64,000 nucleotides of DNA from Cellvibrio sp. 79 (GTDB lineage: Bacteria > Pseudomonadota > Gammaproteobacteria > Pseudomonadales > Cellvibrionaceae), in contig MVDH01000001.1 in the NCBI GenBank assembly GCA_003056245.1, positions 299,028 through 363,027 of the forward strand, read 5' to 3'. The translations under genes were made by a program, and so were the position numbers. Shown one piece after another: positions 7,645 through 17,415 of the stretch (the first letter of the stretch is position 1; the number at the start of each line of letters is the position of its first letter). The notes beneath the pieces are model-generated. The model searched no databases and was not told the DNA's origin. It worked only from the letters and a program-made list of their open reading frames with translations.

Positions 7645-8244
7645 GTGAACGATCCATACCAATCTCCCGAATCCCAACCGCCACACATGCCGCCACCGGT
7701 TGATAACACTGCGTCCTACGGCAAGCGCTTCGCTGCATTTTTGCTGGATAGCGTGTTTATGTTTATCGCCGTAATGTTCTTCCTCCAGTTTTTAGGATTG
7801 ACCGATGTCGACCCTAATAAAGCGAAAGACGCGCAGGCGATGCAAGCGGAGATGCTGGCCAAATTGGGGGCGTTAACCAACGGGCAAAAAATGTTGTTAC
7901 AGCTATTCCCTGTCATTGCGTTCTTCCCGTTGCATGGTTATTTGTTAAGCCGCTATGGACAAACATTGGGCAAACGTATTGTGGGGATTGCCATAGTAAC
8001 TATGGATAATCGCATCCCCCCATTTTTTCAACTGATTACCCAGCGATATCTGCCGCAGTGGCTGGTTGGCTACATCCCGCTATTAGGGGCATTGTTGCGT
8101 TTGGCCGATATTTTGGCGATCTTCCGTCCGGATCGCCGTTGCATCCACGATCATCTCGCCAAAACCAAGGTGATTGATTTGAGCATTCCCGTAGTTTATT
8201 CACCGGATGCGCCAGTTGCACCCAGCAACACCCTGATCGTTTAA
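7645..8244 (+). CDS. RDD family membrane protein
   Basis: 199 aa. A proline-rich N-terminal tail (about 1-25, SPESQPPHMPPPVDN) precedes an RDD domain: YGKRFAAFLLDSVFMFIAVMFF, then a hydrophobic helix near 88-108 (MLLQLFPVIAFFPLHGYLL), the conserved GQTLGKRIVGIAIV, and FRPDRRCIHDHLAKTKVI. It is probably an inner-membrane protein; RDD proteins are largely uncharacterised, and some are linked to ion or compatible-solute transport. Start is GTG 7645 with TAGGTAGATAG upstream. It lies between ribD and ribE, 11 bases before ribE, so it is transcribed with riboflavin genes. No role in that pathway is implied by its sequence. Confidence 0.9.
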   Translation: MNDPYQSPESQPPHMPPPVDNTASYGKRFAAFLLDSVFMFIAVMFFLQFLGLTDVDPNKAKDAQAMQAEMLAKLGALTNGQKMLLQLFPVIAFFPLHGYLLSRYGQTLGKRIVGIAIVTMDNRIPPFFQLITQRYLPQWLVGYIPLLGALLRLADILAIFRPDRRCIHDHLAKTKVIDLSIPVVYSPDAPVAPSNTLIV

Positions 8245-8255
8245 GCGGAGGTTTT

Positions 8256-8915
8256 ATGTTTACCGGCATTATTGAAGCCATCGGTGAAGTGGTCGCGCTG
8301 CAACCTAAAAATGGCGATGTGCGCCTGCGTATCAAAACCCATAGCCTGGATTTGGCTGACGTGCGCCTCGGTGATTCCATTGCTACTAACGGTGTTTGCC
8401 TGACGGTAGTGGATTTGCCGGGAGATGGTTTTTGGGCTGACGTGTCGCGCGAAACCCTGGATAACACCAGCTTGCCCGATTGGAAAGTTGGCTTGCGCGT
8501 TAATCTGGAAAAGGCCCTGACACCGCAAACCCGTTTGGGTGGACATATTGTTTCGGGCCATGTTGATGGTGTTGGAGAAGTGGTTAGCCGCCATCCGGAT
8601 GCGCGCTCCGAGCGTTTCCGCATCCGTGCGCCTAATGCATTGGCAAAATATATCGCCCACAAAGGCTCAATCACCGTGGATGGGACTAGTCTTACTGTGA
8701 ACAAAGTGGACGGCGCCGAGTTTGAACTCAATATCGTCCCGCACACGCTCCAAATGACCATTATGGGCAGCTACAAAACCGGTAGCCGTATCAACCTGGA
8801 AGTGGATGTACTCGCCCGATACCTCGAGCGATTGATGCTGGGGGAAAAGGCGGCTGAACCGGAAGGGCAAGGCGGCATCACGCTGGAGTTTTTGGCGAAG
8901 AATGGGTTTGTTTGA
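8256..8915 (+). CDS. ribE: Riboflavin synthase alpha subunit
   Basis: 219 aa. It joins two molecules of 6,7-dimethyl-8-ribityllumazine to give riboflavin and the pyrimidinedione precursor, as a homotrimer. The two tandem lumazine-binding barrels are clear. The first starts MFTGIIEAIGEV and carries the GDSIATNGVCLTV strand. The second starts GGHIVSGHVDGVGEV (about 97) and carries GSITVDGTSLTVN. The C-terminal trimerisation helix is YLERLM. A strong ribosome site GCGGAGG lies 5 bases before ATG 8256. The parDE operator follows 15 bases after the stop. Confidence 0.97.
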   Translation: MFTGIIEAIGEVVALQPKNGDVRLRIKTHSLDLADVRLGDSIATNGVCLTVVDLPGDGFWADVSRETLDNTSLPDWKVGLRVNLEKALTPQTRLGGHIVSGHVDGVGEVVSRHPDARSERFRIRAPNALAKYIAHKGSITVDGTSLTVNKVDGAEFELNIVPHTLQMTIMGSYKTGSRINLEVDVLARYLERLMLGEKAAEPEGQGGITLEFLAKNGFV

Positions 8916-8930
8916 TCAGTGAGGGAGTCA

Positions 8931-8945
8931 TGGCATAGTATGCCA
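8931..8945. promoter_or_regulatory. Perfect palindrome upstream of parDE, likely ParD operator
   Basis: TGGCATA-G-TATGCCA is a perfect 7+1+7 inverted repeat, 30 bases before the parD start. Ribbon-helix-helix antitoxins such as ParD bind short palindromes near their own promoter and repress it with the toxin as co-repressor. Position and symmetry fit that role, so the pair probably has its own promoter inside the rib operon. Confidence 0.6.
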
Positions 8946-8974
8946 ATCGATTTGCAGCAAAGGGGCTTTCAGCT

Positions 8975-9256
8975 ATGCCAACGCGAAATGTTGTCCTTAC
9001 CGAACATCAAACTCACCTGATAGAAGAATTGGTCAATTCCGGCCGTTACCAGAATGCAAGTGAGGTATTACGTGAAGGTTTGCGTCTTGTTGAGCGGCGA
9101 GAGCAGGAAGATGAATTGCGCCTTGCGCGGTTGCGTGAGGCAGTTCAATTGGGTGTTGATGATTTTGAAGCTGGCCGTTTTAAATCGTTTGAATCAGCTG
9201 AAGCTTTAAGCAAGCATTTGAAACAATTGGCGGATGAGGTGCTTGAGCCTAAATGA
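8975..9256 (+). CDS. parD: ParD-family antitoxin
   Basis: 93 aa. The N-terminal ribbon-helix-helix (NVVLTEHQTHLIEELVNSGRYQNASEVLREGLRLVERRE) has the typical beta-strand, the GRY-NASEV turn and the second helix, so it dimerises and binds DNA. The C-terminal half is charged and would wrap and neutralise the ParE toxin. It overlaps parE by four bases (ATGA at 9253). A 15-bp palindrome lies just upstream, consistent with autoregulation. The insertion between ribE and the ribB gene is unusual and suggests acquisition by horizontal transfer. Confidence 0.92.
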   Translation: MPTRNVVLTEHQTHLIEELVNSGRYQNASEVLREGLRLVERREQEDELRLARLREAVQLGVDDFEAGRFKSFESAEALSKHLKQLADEVLEPK

Positions 9257-9636
9257 AACCAAAGGAATGGGCGTTAGACATCTCGTCAGTGGCGCTAAGG
9301 GATTATCAAGAAATTTTAGTCTGGACTCAGTCTCAATTTAGTTCACAACAAGCCAGAATTTATGCCCAAACCATAGCGTCCGCATTGCAGGAATTGCAAG
9401 GTGGACCTGATATACCGGGTGTTAAATGGCGGCCTGAATTAGGCAAAAAGATTGCGAGTTTGCATGTTGCTCGCAAAGGATATAAAGGTAGGCACTTTGT
9501 TATTTTTAACGTGATTGAAAATAGTGCTGTGATCAGGGTGCTTCGATTATTTCATGACAGTATGGATCTACAACGGCACCAGCTATCTTTCGATACAAAA
9601 GATGATTTGGTCGATAAAAAAGACGATGCGGAATGA
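9253..9636 (+). CDS. parE: ParE-family toxin (RelE/ParE superfamily)
   Basis: 127 aa, somewhat longer than the usual 95-105 because of an acidic/lysine-rich C-terminal tail (FDTKDDLVDKKDDAE). The fold signature is present: an N-terminal strand and helix (DISSVALRDYQEILVWTQSQF), a second helix (QARIYAQTIASALQELQ), GVKWRPELGKKIASLHV, and the C-terminal strands GRHFVIFNV and AVIRVLRLFHDSMD. ParE toxins poison DNA gyrase; whether this one does cannot be told from sequence. It is translationally coupled to parD. The gap to the following ribB gene is only 20 bases, so the pair is embedded in the operon. Confidence 0.9.
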   Translation: MKPKEWALDISSVALRDYQEILVWTQSQFSSQQARIYAQTIASALQELQGGPDIPGVKWRPELGKKIASLHVARKGYKGRHFVIFNVIENSAVIRVLRLFHDSMDLQRHQLSFDTKDDLVDKKDDAE

Positions 9637-9656
9637 TTTCGCTGTGAGAGTTAACT

Positions 9657-10772
9657 ATGCAATTAAATACCATTGATGAGCTGATTGACGATCTGCGCCA
9701 AGGCAAGATGATTGTGCTGATGGACGATGAAGATCGTGAGAATGAAGGCGATCTGATTATGATCGCCGAGCTGGTCCGCCCGGAAGATATCAACTTTATG
9801 GCGACCCACGCGCGCGGGCTGATCTGCTTGCCGCTAACGGCGGAGCGCTGCGAATTGCTGGATTTGCCGCTGATGGTGCGCGATAACAAATCCTCCTTCA
9901 CCACCAATTTCACCGTATCAATTGAAGCGGCGACCGGCGTAACCACCGGGATTTCCGCAGCGGATCGCGCCCGCACCATCCACGCGGCGGTACGCCCGGA
10001 TGCGAAAGCGACCGACATTGTGCAGCCCGGTCATATTTTCCCGTTGATCTCCCAGCCCGGTGGTGTGTTGAGCCGTGCCGGACATACCGAAGCCGCATGC
10101 GATTTGGCGAAATTGTCCGGATTTTCTCCGGCGGGTGTGCTGGTGGAGATCATGAATGAAGATGGCACCATGGCGCGCCGTCAGGATCTGGAAAAATTTG
10201 CTGTTAAACATAGCCTGAAAATCGGTACCATTGCCGACCTTATCCATTACCGCACCATCAAGGAAAAAACGGTTGAATGCATCAATACGCGCAAAGTGGA
10301 AACACTTTACGGCGAGTTTGAACTGCGGACCTACCGCGATATGGCGCGCGGCGACCTGCATTTTGTGATGGTGAAAGGCGAGATTGATGCCGAACCCACA
10401 TTGGTGCGCGTCCATGTTATGGATATTGCGCGCGATGTCTTGAGCTTGAAGCGCACGTCGCCTACGGGTGGCAAAAGCTGGACTTACCAGGACGCATTGC
10501 GCGCAGTCAGTGAGGCAGGCAAAGGCGTTGTGCTGCTGATTTGCCACGACGAATCTACCGCTGAAGTAGAAAACAGTATTGATTGGTTGCTTTCCGGTAA
10601 GCAGATCCAGCGCAGCTCTGAAGTGCTTTACAAGCAGGTGGGTACCGGTTCGCAAATTCTGCGTGATCTTGGCGTGCGTAAAATGCGGGTGATGTCTGCG
10701 CCGATGCGTTTTTCTGCATTGTCCGGTTTTGATCTTGAAGTTGTTGAGTACGTGTGTCCGGATGCATCTTGA
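9657..10772 (+). CDS. ribBA: 3,4-dihydroxy-2-butanone-4-phosphate synthase fused to degenerate RibA domain
   Basis: 371 aa. Residues 1-200 form a full DHBP synthase (RibB), making the four-carbon riboflavin precursor from ribulose 5-phosphate. DDEDRENEGDLI, ATHARGLICL, and GHTEAACDLAKLSGF are intact. Residues 205-370 have the GTP cyclohydrolase II fold but lack its zinc cysteines: where RibA has C-X10-C-X-C this protein has VHVMDIARDVLSLKRTS. The catalytic GRG-GL loop is also absent. The C-terminal half is therefore very likely inactive as a cyclohydrolase, of the kind called RibBX. An intact ribA at 13461 supplies that activity. ATG 9657 follows GTGAGAG. Confidence 0.95.
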   Translation: MQLNTIDELIDDLRQGKMIVLMDDEDRENEGDLIMIAELVRPEDINFMATHARGLICLPLTAERCELLDLPLMVRDNKSSFTTNFTVSIEAATGVTTGISAADRARTIHAAVRPDAKATDIVQPGHIFPLISQPGGVLSRAGHTEAACDLAKLSGFSPAGVLVEIMNEDGTMARRQDLEKFAVKHSLKIGTIADLIHYRTIKEKTVECINTRKVETLYGEFELRTYRDMARGDLHFVMVKGEIDAEPTLVRVHVMDIARDVLSLKRTSPTGGKSWTYQDALRAVSEAGKGVVLLICHDESTAEVENSIDWLLSGKQIQRSSEVLYKQVGTGSQILRDLGVRKMRVMSAPMRFSALSGFDLEVVEYVCPDAS

Positions 10773-10831
10773 GTCGTCGGCATCGCACACTAGTTTGATT
10801 CTCTTTATTAATGATTTTTTTGGGAAATGCT

Positions 10832-11302
10832 ATGAGCAAAATCCAGGTTATCGAAGGTGATTTTTCCGCATCCGCTGGCAAATACGCGTTGATCGTGAGC
10901 CGCTGGAACAGTTTTGTAGTGGAAAGTTTGAAAGACGGCGCGTTGGATACTTTGCGTCGCCACGGTATTAAAGATGAAAACATCACCATCTATTACGCGC
11001 CCGGTGCATTTGAATTTCCGTTGACCGCGCAAAAAATTGCAGCGAAAAAAGAATTCGATGCGATCATCGCATTGGGTGCAGTGATTCGCGGCGGTACTCC
11101 GCACTTTGATTATGTTGCGGGCGAGTGCACCAAAGGCCTTGCGCAAGTTTCATTGCAATACGGCGTTCCGGTTACTTTCGGCGTATTGACCGTTGATTCA
11201 ATCGAACAAGCGATTGAACGTTCCGGTACTAAAGCGGGAAATAAAGGTGTTGAAGCTGCATCTACCGCACTGGAGATGGTGTCGCTGTTTGGCAAGATTT
11301 AA
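10832..11302 (+). CDS. ribH: 6,7-dimethyl-8-ribityllumazine synthase RibH
   Basis: 156 aa, the same length as in E. coli. It condenses the RibB and RibD products into lumazine in the penultimate step of riboflavin synthesis and forms large icosahedral or pentameric assemblies. Motifs are intact: [49 protein letters not shown] (catalytic His), [17 protein letters not shown] and [15 protein letters not shown] 10832 is chosen over 10811 because of GGGA 6 bases upstream and the family length. The ribB gene ends 59 bases upstream. Confidence 0.97.
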   Translation: MSKIQVIEGDFSASAGKYALIVSRWNSFVVESLKDGALDTLRRHGIKDENITIYYAPGAFEFPLTAQKIAAKKEFDAIIALGAVIRGGTPHFDYVAGECTKGLAQVSLQYGVPVTFGVLTVDSIEQAIERSGTKAGNKGVEAASTALEMVSLFGKI

Positions 11303-11491
11303 TCTTGGCAGCATCTAATCCCGGTTTCCGGGACTATTGCTTAATTGGATTATTGATTAATTGGATCGTTGATAAGGGATAAAATCAGGAGATTATTTTC
11401 ATCCGGTTTTGTCCCTTGTTTTTTTACTATTGGATTTGTTGCACGAACCAAATTTGATAGCCGCTCTTTGTTCTTTATCAGGTAATTGTTC
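11303..11491. repeat. Gap with hairpin and 16-bp tandem repeat before nusB
   Basis: A short perfect hairpin (TCCCGG TTT CCGGGA, 11319-11333) follows ribH but lacks a T-run. It is followed by two copies of a 16-base unit in tandem: TTAATTGGATTATTGA (11341-11356) and TTAATTGGATCGTTGA (11357-11372), differing at two positions. No gene is seen. nusB may have its own promoter here or be read from the rib genes. Confidence 0.6.
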
Positions 11492-11965
11492 ATGAGTATT
11501 TCATCAGGCCCACAAAAAGGCCACACCGCTGCCACACGCCGCATGGCTCGCCACTACGCAATGCAGGCGCTTTATCAATGGCAAATGGCCGGTTCCGGAA
11601 TTAATGCGATTGAAGCAGAATTTCGCACCGATAACGACATGAGCAAAGTGGATGTGGAATATTTCCATGAAATTCTCCACGGTGTACCTGAGCATTTGAG
11701 CGAACTCGAAGAATTGTTTTCGCCTTATCTGGTAGAGCGTTCCCTGGATGAGCTGGATGCAATTACCCGCGCATTGCTGCGCATGGCGACCTACGAATTT
11801 AAATACCGCATTGATGTGCCTTATAAAGTCGTGATCAACGAAGCGGTTGCGTTGGCCAAAAAATTCGGCGCAGAAGACAGCCATAAGTTTATTAACGGGG
11901 TGCTTGATAAAACTGCCGCCGTCGTTCGTGCGTTGGAAGTTAACGCCGAGCGCAACCAACGCTAA
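11492..11965 (+). CDS. nusB: Transcription antitermination factor NusB
   Basis: 157 aa. It binds boxA RNA with NusE (S10) to prevent premature termination, mainly in rRNA operons. The NusB helical fold is recognisable: [14 protein letters not shown], a central [54 protein letters not shown] and [18 protein letters not shown] 11492 is preferred over the in-frame TTG two codons upstream; CAGG lies 8-11 bases before it. thiL starts 26 bases after the stop, the standard gammaproteobacterial order. Confidence 0.97.
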   Translation: MSISSGPQKGHTAATRRMARHYAMQALYQWQMAGSGINAIEAEFRTDNDMSKVDVEYFHEILHGVPEHLSELEELFSPYLVERSLDELDAITRALLRMATYEFKYRIDVPYKVVINEAVALAKKFGAEDSHKFINGVLDKTAAVVRALEVNAERNQR

Positions 11966-11991
11966 TTCATCCTGTCCAATCAGTCATAAAC

Positions 11992-12957
11992 GTGCCCGGC
12001 GAATTCCAGTTAATCCAGCAATTCTTCCAGCGCGAGCAGGCCGAGCAGCCTGCCGAGGGAGTATTGCTGGGTATTGGCGATGATTGCGCGCTGCTGCAAA
12101 TACCGGAAGGAAAGCAGCTCGCTGTATCCGTTGATACTCTGGTTGCCGGCATACATTTTCCAGCCGATGCTGATGCCGAGCTAATTGCTGAGCGTGCATT
12201 GCGCACCAACCTGAGTGATTTGGCTGCAATGGGTGCTGATCCATTGTGGTTTACCCTGGCGCTGACATTGCCGGAAGCCAATGAAGATTGGTTGCGCAGT
12301 TTTAGCCGTGGATTATTTGCCTGCGCGCGGGAATATAAAATCGCACTGATTGGTGGTGATACCACATCCGGCCCATTGACGATTACGATCCAGGTTATGG
12401 GCGCGGTTACACCGGGTACGGCTATGCGCCGCGATGGTGCCAATATCGGTGATTTTGTTTTAGTAACAAATAATGTGGGTGATGGCGCTGCGGCGCTTGC
12501 AATGATTCAGGCGCGAATCAATTGCGATGAAACTTCAACCACTTATTTACAGGAACGGTTTTATCGCCCTACACCGCGGTTATATGAATCAACATTGATT
12601 CGTGAATTTGCCAGTGCAGCGTTGGATATCTCCGACGGTCTGGTTGCTGATTTGCAACACATCTGCGATGCGAGTGACGTGGGCGCAATCATCGATGTGG
12701 AAAATTTGCCATTGTCGCCCGCGCTGCAAACATTAAATAATCAAGCGCAAGCGTGGGAATGGGCATTAAGTGGCGGCGATGATTACGAATTATGTTTTAC
12801 GGTAGCGCCGGAAAAAATGGCAAATATCGCCATGCTAATTGCGCAGGGGAAATTAAACGCAACGGTAATCGGCGAAATTATTCCCGGCGATAAAGTCATT
12901 TGCGAGTGTGAAGGTGAACCCTATGAACTCACCCGCACTGGCTACCAACACTTTTAG
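11992..12957 (+). CDS. thiL: Thiamine-monophosphate kinase ThiL
   Basis: 321 aa. It phosphorylates thiamine monophosphate to the active cofactor TPP using ATP. The family hallmarks are present: GEFQLIQQFF start, GIGDDCALL (Mg-ATP binding), SVDTLVAGIHF, NLSDLAAMGADP, GGDTTSGPLTITIQVMG and LSGGDDYELCFTV. Start is GTG 11992, which gives the conserved GEF near the N-terminus. The ribosome site is weak, so coupling to nusB is possible. pgpA follows after 15 bases. Confidence 0.96.
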   Translation: MPGEFQLIQQFFQREQAEQPAEGVLLGIGDDCALLQIPEGKQLAVSVDTLVAGIHFPADADAELIAERALRTNLSDLAAMGADPLWFTLALTLPEANEDWLRSFSRGLFACAREYKIALIGGDTTSGPLTITIQVMGAVTPGTAMRRDGANIGDFVLVTNNVGDGAAALAMIQARINCDETSTTYLQERFYRPTPRLYESTLIREFASAALDISDGLVADLQHICDASDVGAIIDVENLPLSPALQTLNNQAQAWEWALSGGDDYELCFTVAPEKMANIAMLIAQGKLNATVIGEIIPGDKVICECEGEPYELTRTGYQHF

Positions 12958-12972
12958 TGTGCGGTGTTAATA

Positions 12973-13460
12973 ATGAATATAAATACTCCCAGCCTTAAAC
13001 AAGTTTTTACCAATCCCTATCATTTTTTTGCATTTGGATTCGGTAGTGGCCTTGCACCCAAAGCACCGGGAACCTTTGGTACCTTGGCAGCTATCCCGTT
13101 TTTTTTATTGATTCAGGATCTGCCATTGCACCTTTATGTATCCTGGCTGGTGGTGACTTTTGCATTGGGCGTATTTTGGTGTGACCGATCTTCCCGACAA
13201 CTGGGTGTACACGATCACGGCGGCATCGTCTGGGATGAATTTGTCGGCTATTGGATGACCATGTTAATGGCGCCGGCAGGATTAACCTGGGTGCTGGTTG
13301 GTTTCGTTTTATTCCGTATCTTCGATATTTTAAAACCCTGGCCAATCAGCTGGCTGGATAAAAAAGTGCACGGCGGTTTCGGCATTATGATTGATGATTT
13401 TCTTGCCGGTGTTTATGCCTGTATTGCGCTCCAGTTGATTGCATTTTCTGTGAGGTTGGT

Positions 13461-13464
<4 letters not shown>
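12973..13464 (+). CDS. pgpA: Phosphatidylglycerophosphatase A PgpA
   Basis: 163 aa from ATG 12973; an in-frame GTG at 12964 would add three residues. A membrane enzyme that removes phosphate from phosphatidylglycerophosphate to give phosphatidylglycerol. The conserved [20 protein letters not shown] at the N-terminus and [17 protein letters not shown] with acidic catalytic residues are present, plus several hydrophobic helices and the C-terminal [13 protein letters not shown]. The stop overlaps the GTG start of ribA by four bases, so the two are translationally coupled. Confidence 0.95.
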
Positions 13465-14914
<1,450 letters not shown>

Positions 14915-14952
14915 TTATTTAATTAAAAATATTTTAAGCAAAGGAACAGATT

Positions 14953-15861
14953 ATGGCGGGTGTCAGCTTACTTGCGTTACTTGATGACATAGCAACGGTA
15001 TTGGACGATGTAGCGGTTATGACCAAAGTTGCCGCAAAAAAAACCGCCGGTGTTTTGGGGGATGACCTTGCACTGAACGCACAGCAAGTGCAAGGCATCC
15101 GTGCTGAGCGCGAATTGCCTGTGGTATGGGCAGTAGCAAAAGGTTCTGCGGTTAATAAACTGATCCTGGTTCCTGCTGCGTTGTTAATCAGTGCTTTTGT
15201 GCCCTGGTTGATTATCCCGTTATTAATGATCGGGGGGGCTTATCTGTGCTTTGAAGGGTTTGAAAAACTTGCGCATAAGTTTTTGCATTCCAAAGAGGAA
15301 GATAAGGAACATCATAAAGAATTGATTGCTGCGGTGGCCAATCCCGAAGTGGATATGGTTGCTTTTGAAAAAGAAAAAATCAAAGGTGCTGTACGCACGG
15401 ATTTTATTCTTTCTGCTGAAATTATCGTAATTGCGTTGGGGACTGTTGCTACTGCAACCTTCGCAAAGCAAGCAGCTGTTGTTGTCAGCATCGCAATATT
15501 GATGACCATCGGCGTGTATGGTCTCGTTGCGTTGATAGTGAAGCTGGATGATATGGGTGCACATTTGTGTAAAAAGCAAAACTCTGTTGCACAACTTTTT
15601 GGGAATATTCTGCTTGCTGCCGCCCCCAAACTGATGAAACTTTTATCAGTACTTGGTACTGCCGCCATGTTTATGGTGGGTGGTGGAATAGTGACCCACA
15701 GCATTCCTGTTATTCACCATTGGATTGAACATGTTGCTGCTGCAACTGAACCGATGGGTTGGTTGACTTCATCGGTATTGAATGGAGTGGCGGGTGTGGT
15801 TATTGGTGCGCTGGTGTTAGCGGTAGTTATGCTGGTGAGCAAGTTGTTCCGCAAAAACTGA
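14953..15861 (+). CDS. DUF808 / YedI-like inner-membrane protein
   Basis: 302 aa. The N-terminus AGVSLLALLDDIATVLDDVAVMTKVAAKKTAGVLGDDLA is the DUF808 signature, shared with E. coli YedI. Several membrane helices follow: near 74-100 (LILVPAALLISAFVPWLIIPLLMIGGAY), 150-196, 220-245 and 272-298. No function is established for the family. AAAGGA lies 7 bases upstream of ATG 14953. It lies 38 bases after dapB and is followed by a terminator at 16003, so it may be the last gene of this transcript. It separates dapB from carA. Confidence 0.92.
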   Translation: MAGVSLLALLDDIATVLDDVAVMTKVAAKKTAGVLGDDLALNAQQVQGIRAERELPVVWAVAKGSAVNKLILVPAALLISAFVPWLIIPLLMIGGAYLCFEGFEKLAHKFLHSKEEDKEHHKELIAAVANPEVDMVAFEKEKIKGAVRTDFILSAEIIVIALGTVATATFAKQAAVVVSIAILMTIGVYGLVALIVKLDDMGAHLCKKQNSVAQLFGNILLAAAPKLMKLLSVLGTAAMFMVGGGIVTHSIPVIHHWIEHVAAATEPMGWLTSSVLNGVAGVVIGALVLAVVMLVSKLFRKN

Positions 15862-15881
15862 TCTATGGACTTTTGCTCTCA

Positions 15882-15998
15882 ATGAGGGCAGATTCCCATG
15901 GACATCAAGTTCCCAGTCCCGTAGAATTCGCAGCCAGATTGCGCCAGGCTAAAAACCGGGCAGCAGAAAAATACAAAATGGTTCGCACAAGAACATAA
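15882..15998 (+). CDS. Possible small ORF, 38 aa
   Basis: A short basic ORF (MRADSHGHQVPSPVEFAAR... ending KYKMVRTRT) lies between the DUF808 gene and a terminator. The residue mix (Arg/Lys/Ala helix RLRQAKNRAAEKYK) looks protein-like, and the terminator follows 5 bases after its stop. No strong ribosome site is visible. It could be a real small protein, the 3' end of a decayed gene, or chance. Confidence 0.25.
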   Translation: MRADSHGHQVPSPVEFAARLRQAKNRAAEKYKMVRTRT

Positions 15999-16002
15999 AA
16001 AG

Positions 16003-16036
16003 GCGAGATGAGATTTGAGTTTCATCTCGCTTTTTT
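16003..16036 (+). terminator. Intrinsic terminator upstream of carA
   Basis: GCGAGATGA (16003-16011), a 10-base loop, TCATCTCGC (16022-16030), then six Ts. It ends the dapB/DUF808 transcript. The following 210 bases (16037-16246) hold no gene and are the likely carAB promoter/leader; I see no clear ArgR box or pyrimidine attenuator in them. Confidence 0.85.
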
Positions 16037-16246
16037 ACAACCAAACGTTTTACAGTCAGATTAAATTTGCCTTTATATACAACGACTTATCGCGCTGATT
16101 ACCCTAAATAGGAGCAATGCGACTGGTTTGTTGAGCCCAAAGAAAGTGAATTCGAACCGGGCGCCAACTTGGAAGTCTGATAAAAGCAGAAGTTTGACCC
16201 AAAGCCGCTTGTTCAAGCCAAAACCTAGCCAGCCCAGGAGGTTGTT

Positions 16247-17404
16247 TTGACTACTCAGGAATCCCTTCCTGCCCCGAAGAAGGCCATTCTGGTCCTTGCC
16301 GACGGTAGTGTGTTTCGTGGTACCGCTATTGGTGCCGAGGGTTTATCGGTTGGTGAGGTGGTATTTAATACTGCGATCACCGGTTACCAGGAAATCCTTA
16401 CCGATCCATCCTATGCCCAGCAAATCGTTACCCTGACTTATCCCCATATCGGAAATACCGGTACCAACACTGAAGACGAAGAATGTGAACGCATTTGGGC
16501 AACTGGCCTGGTGATTCGCGACCTGCCATTGCTGGCAAGCAACTTCCGCAACCAGGAAAACCTTTCTGACTACCTGAAAGCGCGCAATGTGATAGGTATT
16601 GCCGATATCGATACCCGTCGCCTGACTCGCTTGTTGCGCGACAAAGGTGCGCAAAATGGTTGCTTGATGGCTGGGGAAGATATTGATGAGGCCAAAGCGC
16701 TCGCGGCAGCAAAAGCATTCGGCGGTTTGAAAGGCCTGGATCTGGCGAAAGAAGTGACGGTTAGCAAAACCTACCACTGGAATGAAAGTAGCTGGAGCCT
16801 GGGTGAAGGCCACAAGGTTCTGGATGGCAACAAGCCATTCAAAGTGGTCGCTTATGACTACGGTGTCAAACGTAATATCTTGCGTATGCTGGCGGATCGC
16901 GGTTGCGACCTGACGGTAGTTCCGGCCAAAACAACCGCCGCTGAAGTGTTGGCGCTGAATCCGGACGGTATTTTCCTCTCCAATGGCCCTGGCGACCCGG
17001 AGCCATGTACTTACGCTATTGACGCGATCAAAGAATTCCTGGAGACCGATATTCCTGTGTTTGGTATCTGCCTTGGCCATCAATTGCTGGCACTGGCGTC
17101 CGGTGCAAAAACCATCAAGATGAAATTCGGTCACCACGGCGGTAACCATCCAGTACAAAACCTGGATACCAAGCGTGTGTTGATCACTGCCCAGAATCAT
17201 GGTTTTGCGGTGGAAGAAAGCAGTTTGCCAGCGAACCTGCGCGCGACTCACAAGTCCCTGTTTGACGGTTCCCTGCAAGGTATCCATCGCACTGACAAAC
17301 CAGCGTTCAGCTTCCAGGGTCACCCTGAAGCGAGCCCCGGTCCGCACGAAGCCGATACCCTGTTTGACCACTTTATTGAATTGATGCAAGCCCGCAAGTC
17401 TTAA
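16247..17404 (+). CDS. carA: Carbamoyl-phosphate synthase small subunit CarA
   Basis: 385 aa. The glutamine amidotransferase subunit that feeds ammonia to CarB for arginine and pyrimidine synthesis. The N-terminal domain begins [19 protein letters not shown] and includes [16 protein letters not shown]. The class I amidotransferase domain has [10 protein letters not shown], the nucleophile Cys in [12 protein letters not shown] and the His-Glu pair in [13 protein letters not shown]. The start is TTG 16247: it has an ideal AGGAGG at 16236-16241 and no ATG is available nearby. carB follows after 11 bases. Confidence 0.97.
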   Translation: MTTQESLPAPKKAILVLADGSVFRGTAIGAEGLSVGEVVFNTAITGYQEILTDPSYAQQIVTLTYPHIGNTGTNTEDEECERIWATGLVIRDLPLLASNFRNQENLSDYLKARNVIGIADIDTRRLTRLLRDKGAQNGCLMAGEDIDEAKALAAAKAFGGLKGLDLAKEVTVSKTYHWNESSWSLGEGHKVLDGNKPFKVVAYDYGVKRNILRMLADRGCDLTVVPAKTTAAEVLALNPDGIFLSNGPGDPEPCTYAIDAIKEFLETDIPVFGICLGHQLLALASGAKTIKMKFGHHGGNHPVQNLDTKRVLITAQNHGFAVEESSLPANLRATHKSLFDGSLQGIHRTDKPAFSFQGHPEASPGPHEADTLFDHFIELMQARKS

Positions 17405-17415
17405 TCGGAGCCGAC

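Noticed and set aside
9918-10790. 290-codon open frame antisense to the ribB fusion gene
   Set aside because: Shadow of a real gene with well-defined motifs on the plus strand.
7486-10831. FMN riboswitch near rib genes
   Set aside because: The conserved RFN-element boxes were looked for upstream of ribD, ribE, ribB and ribH and were not found.
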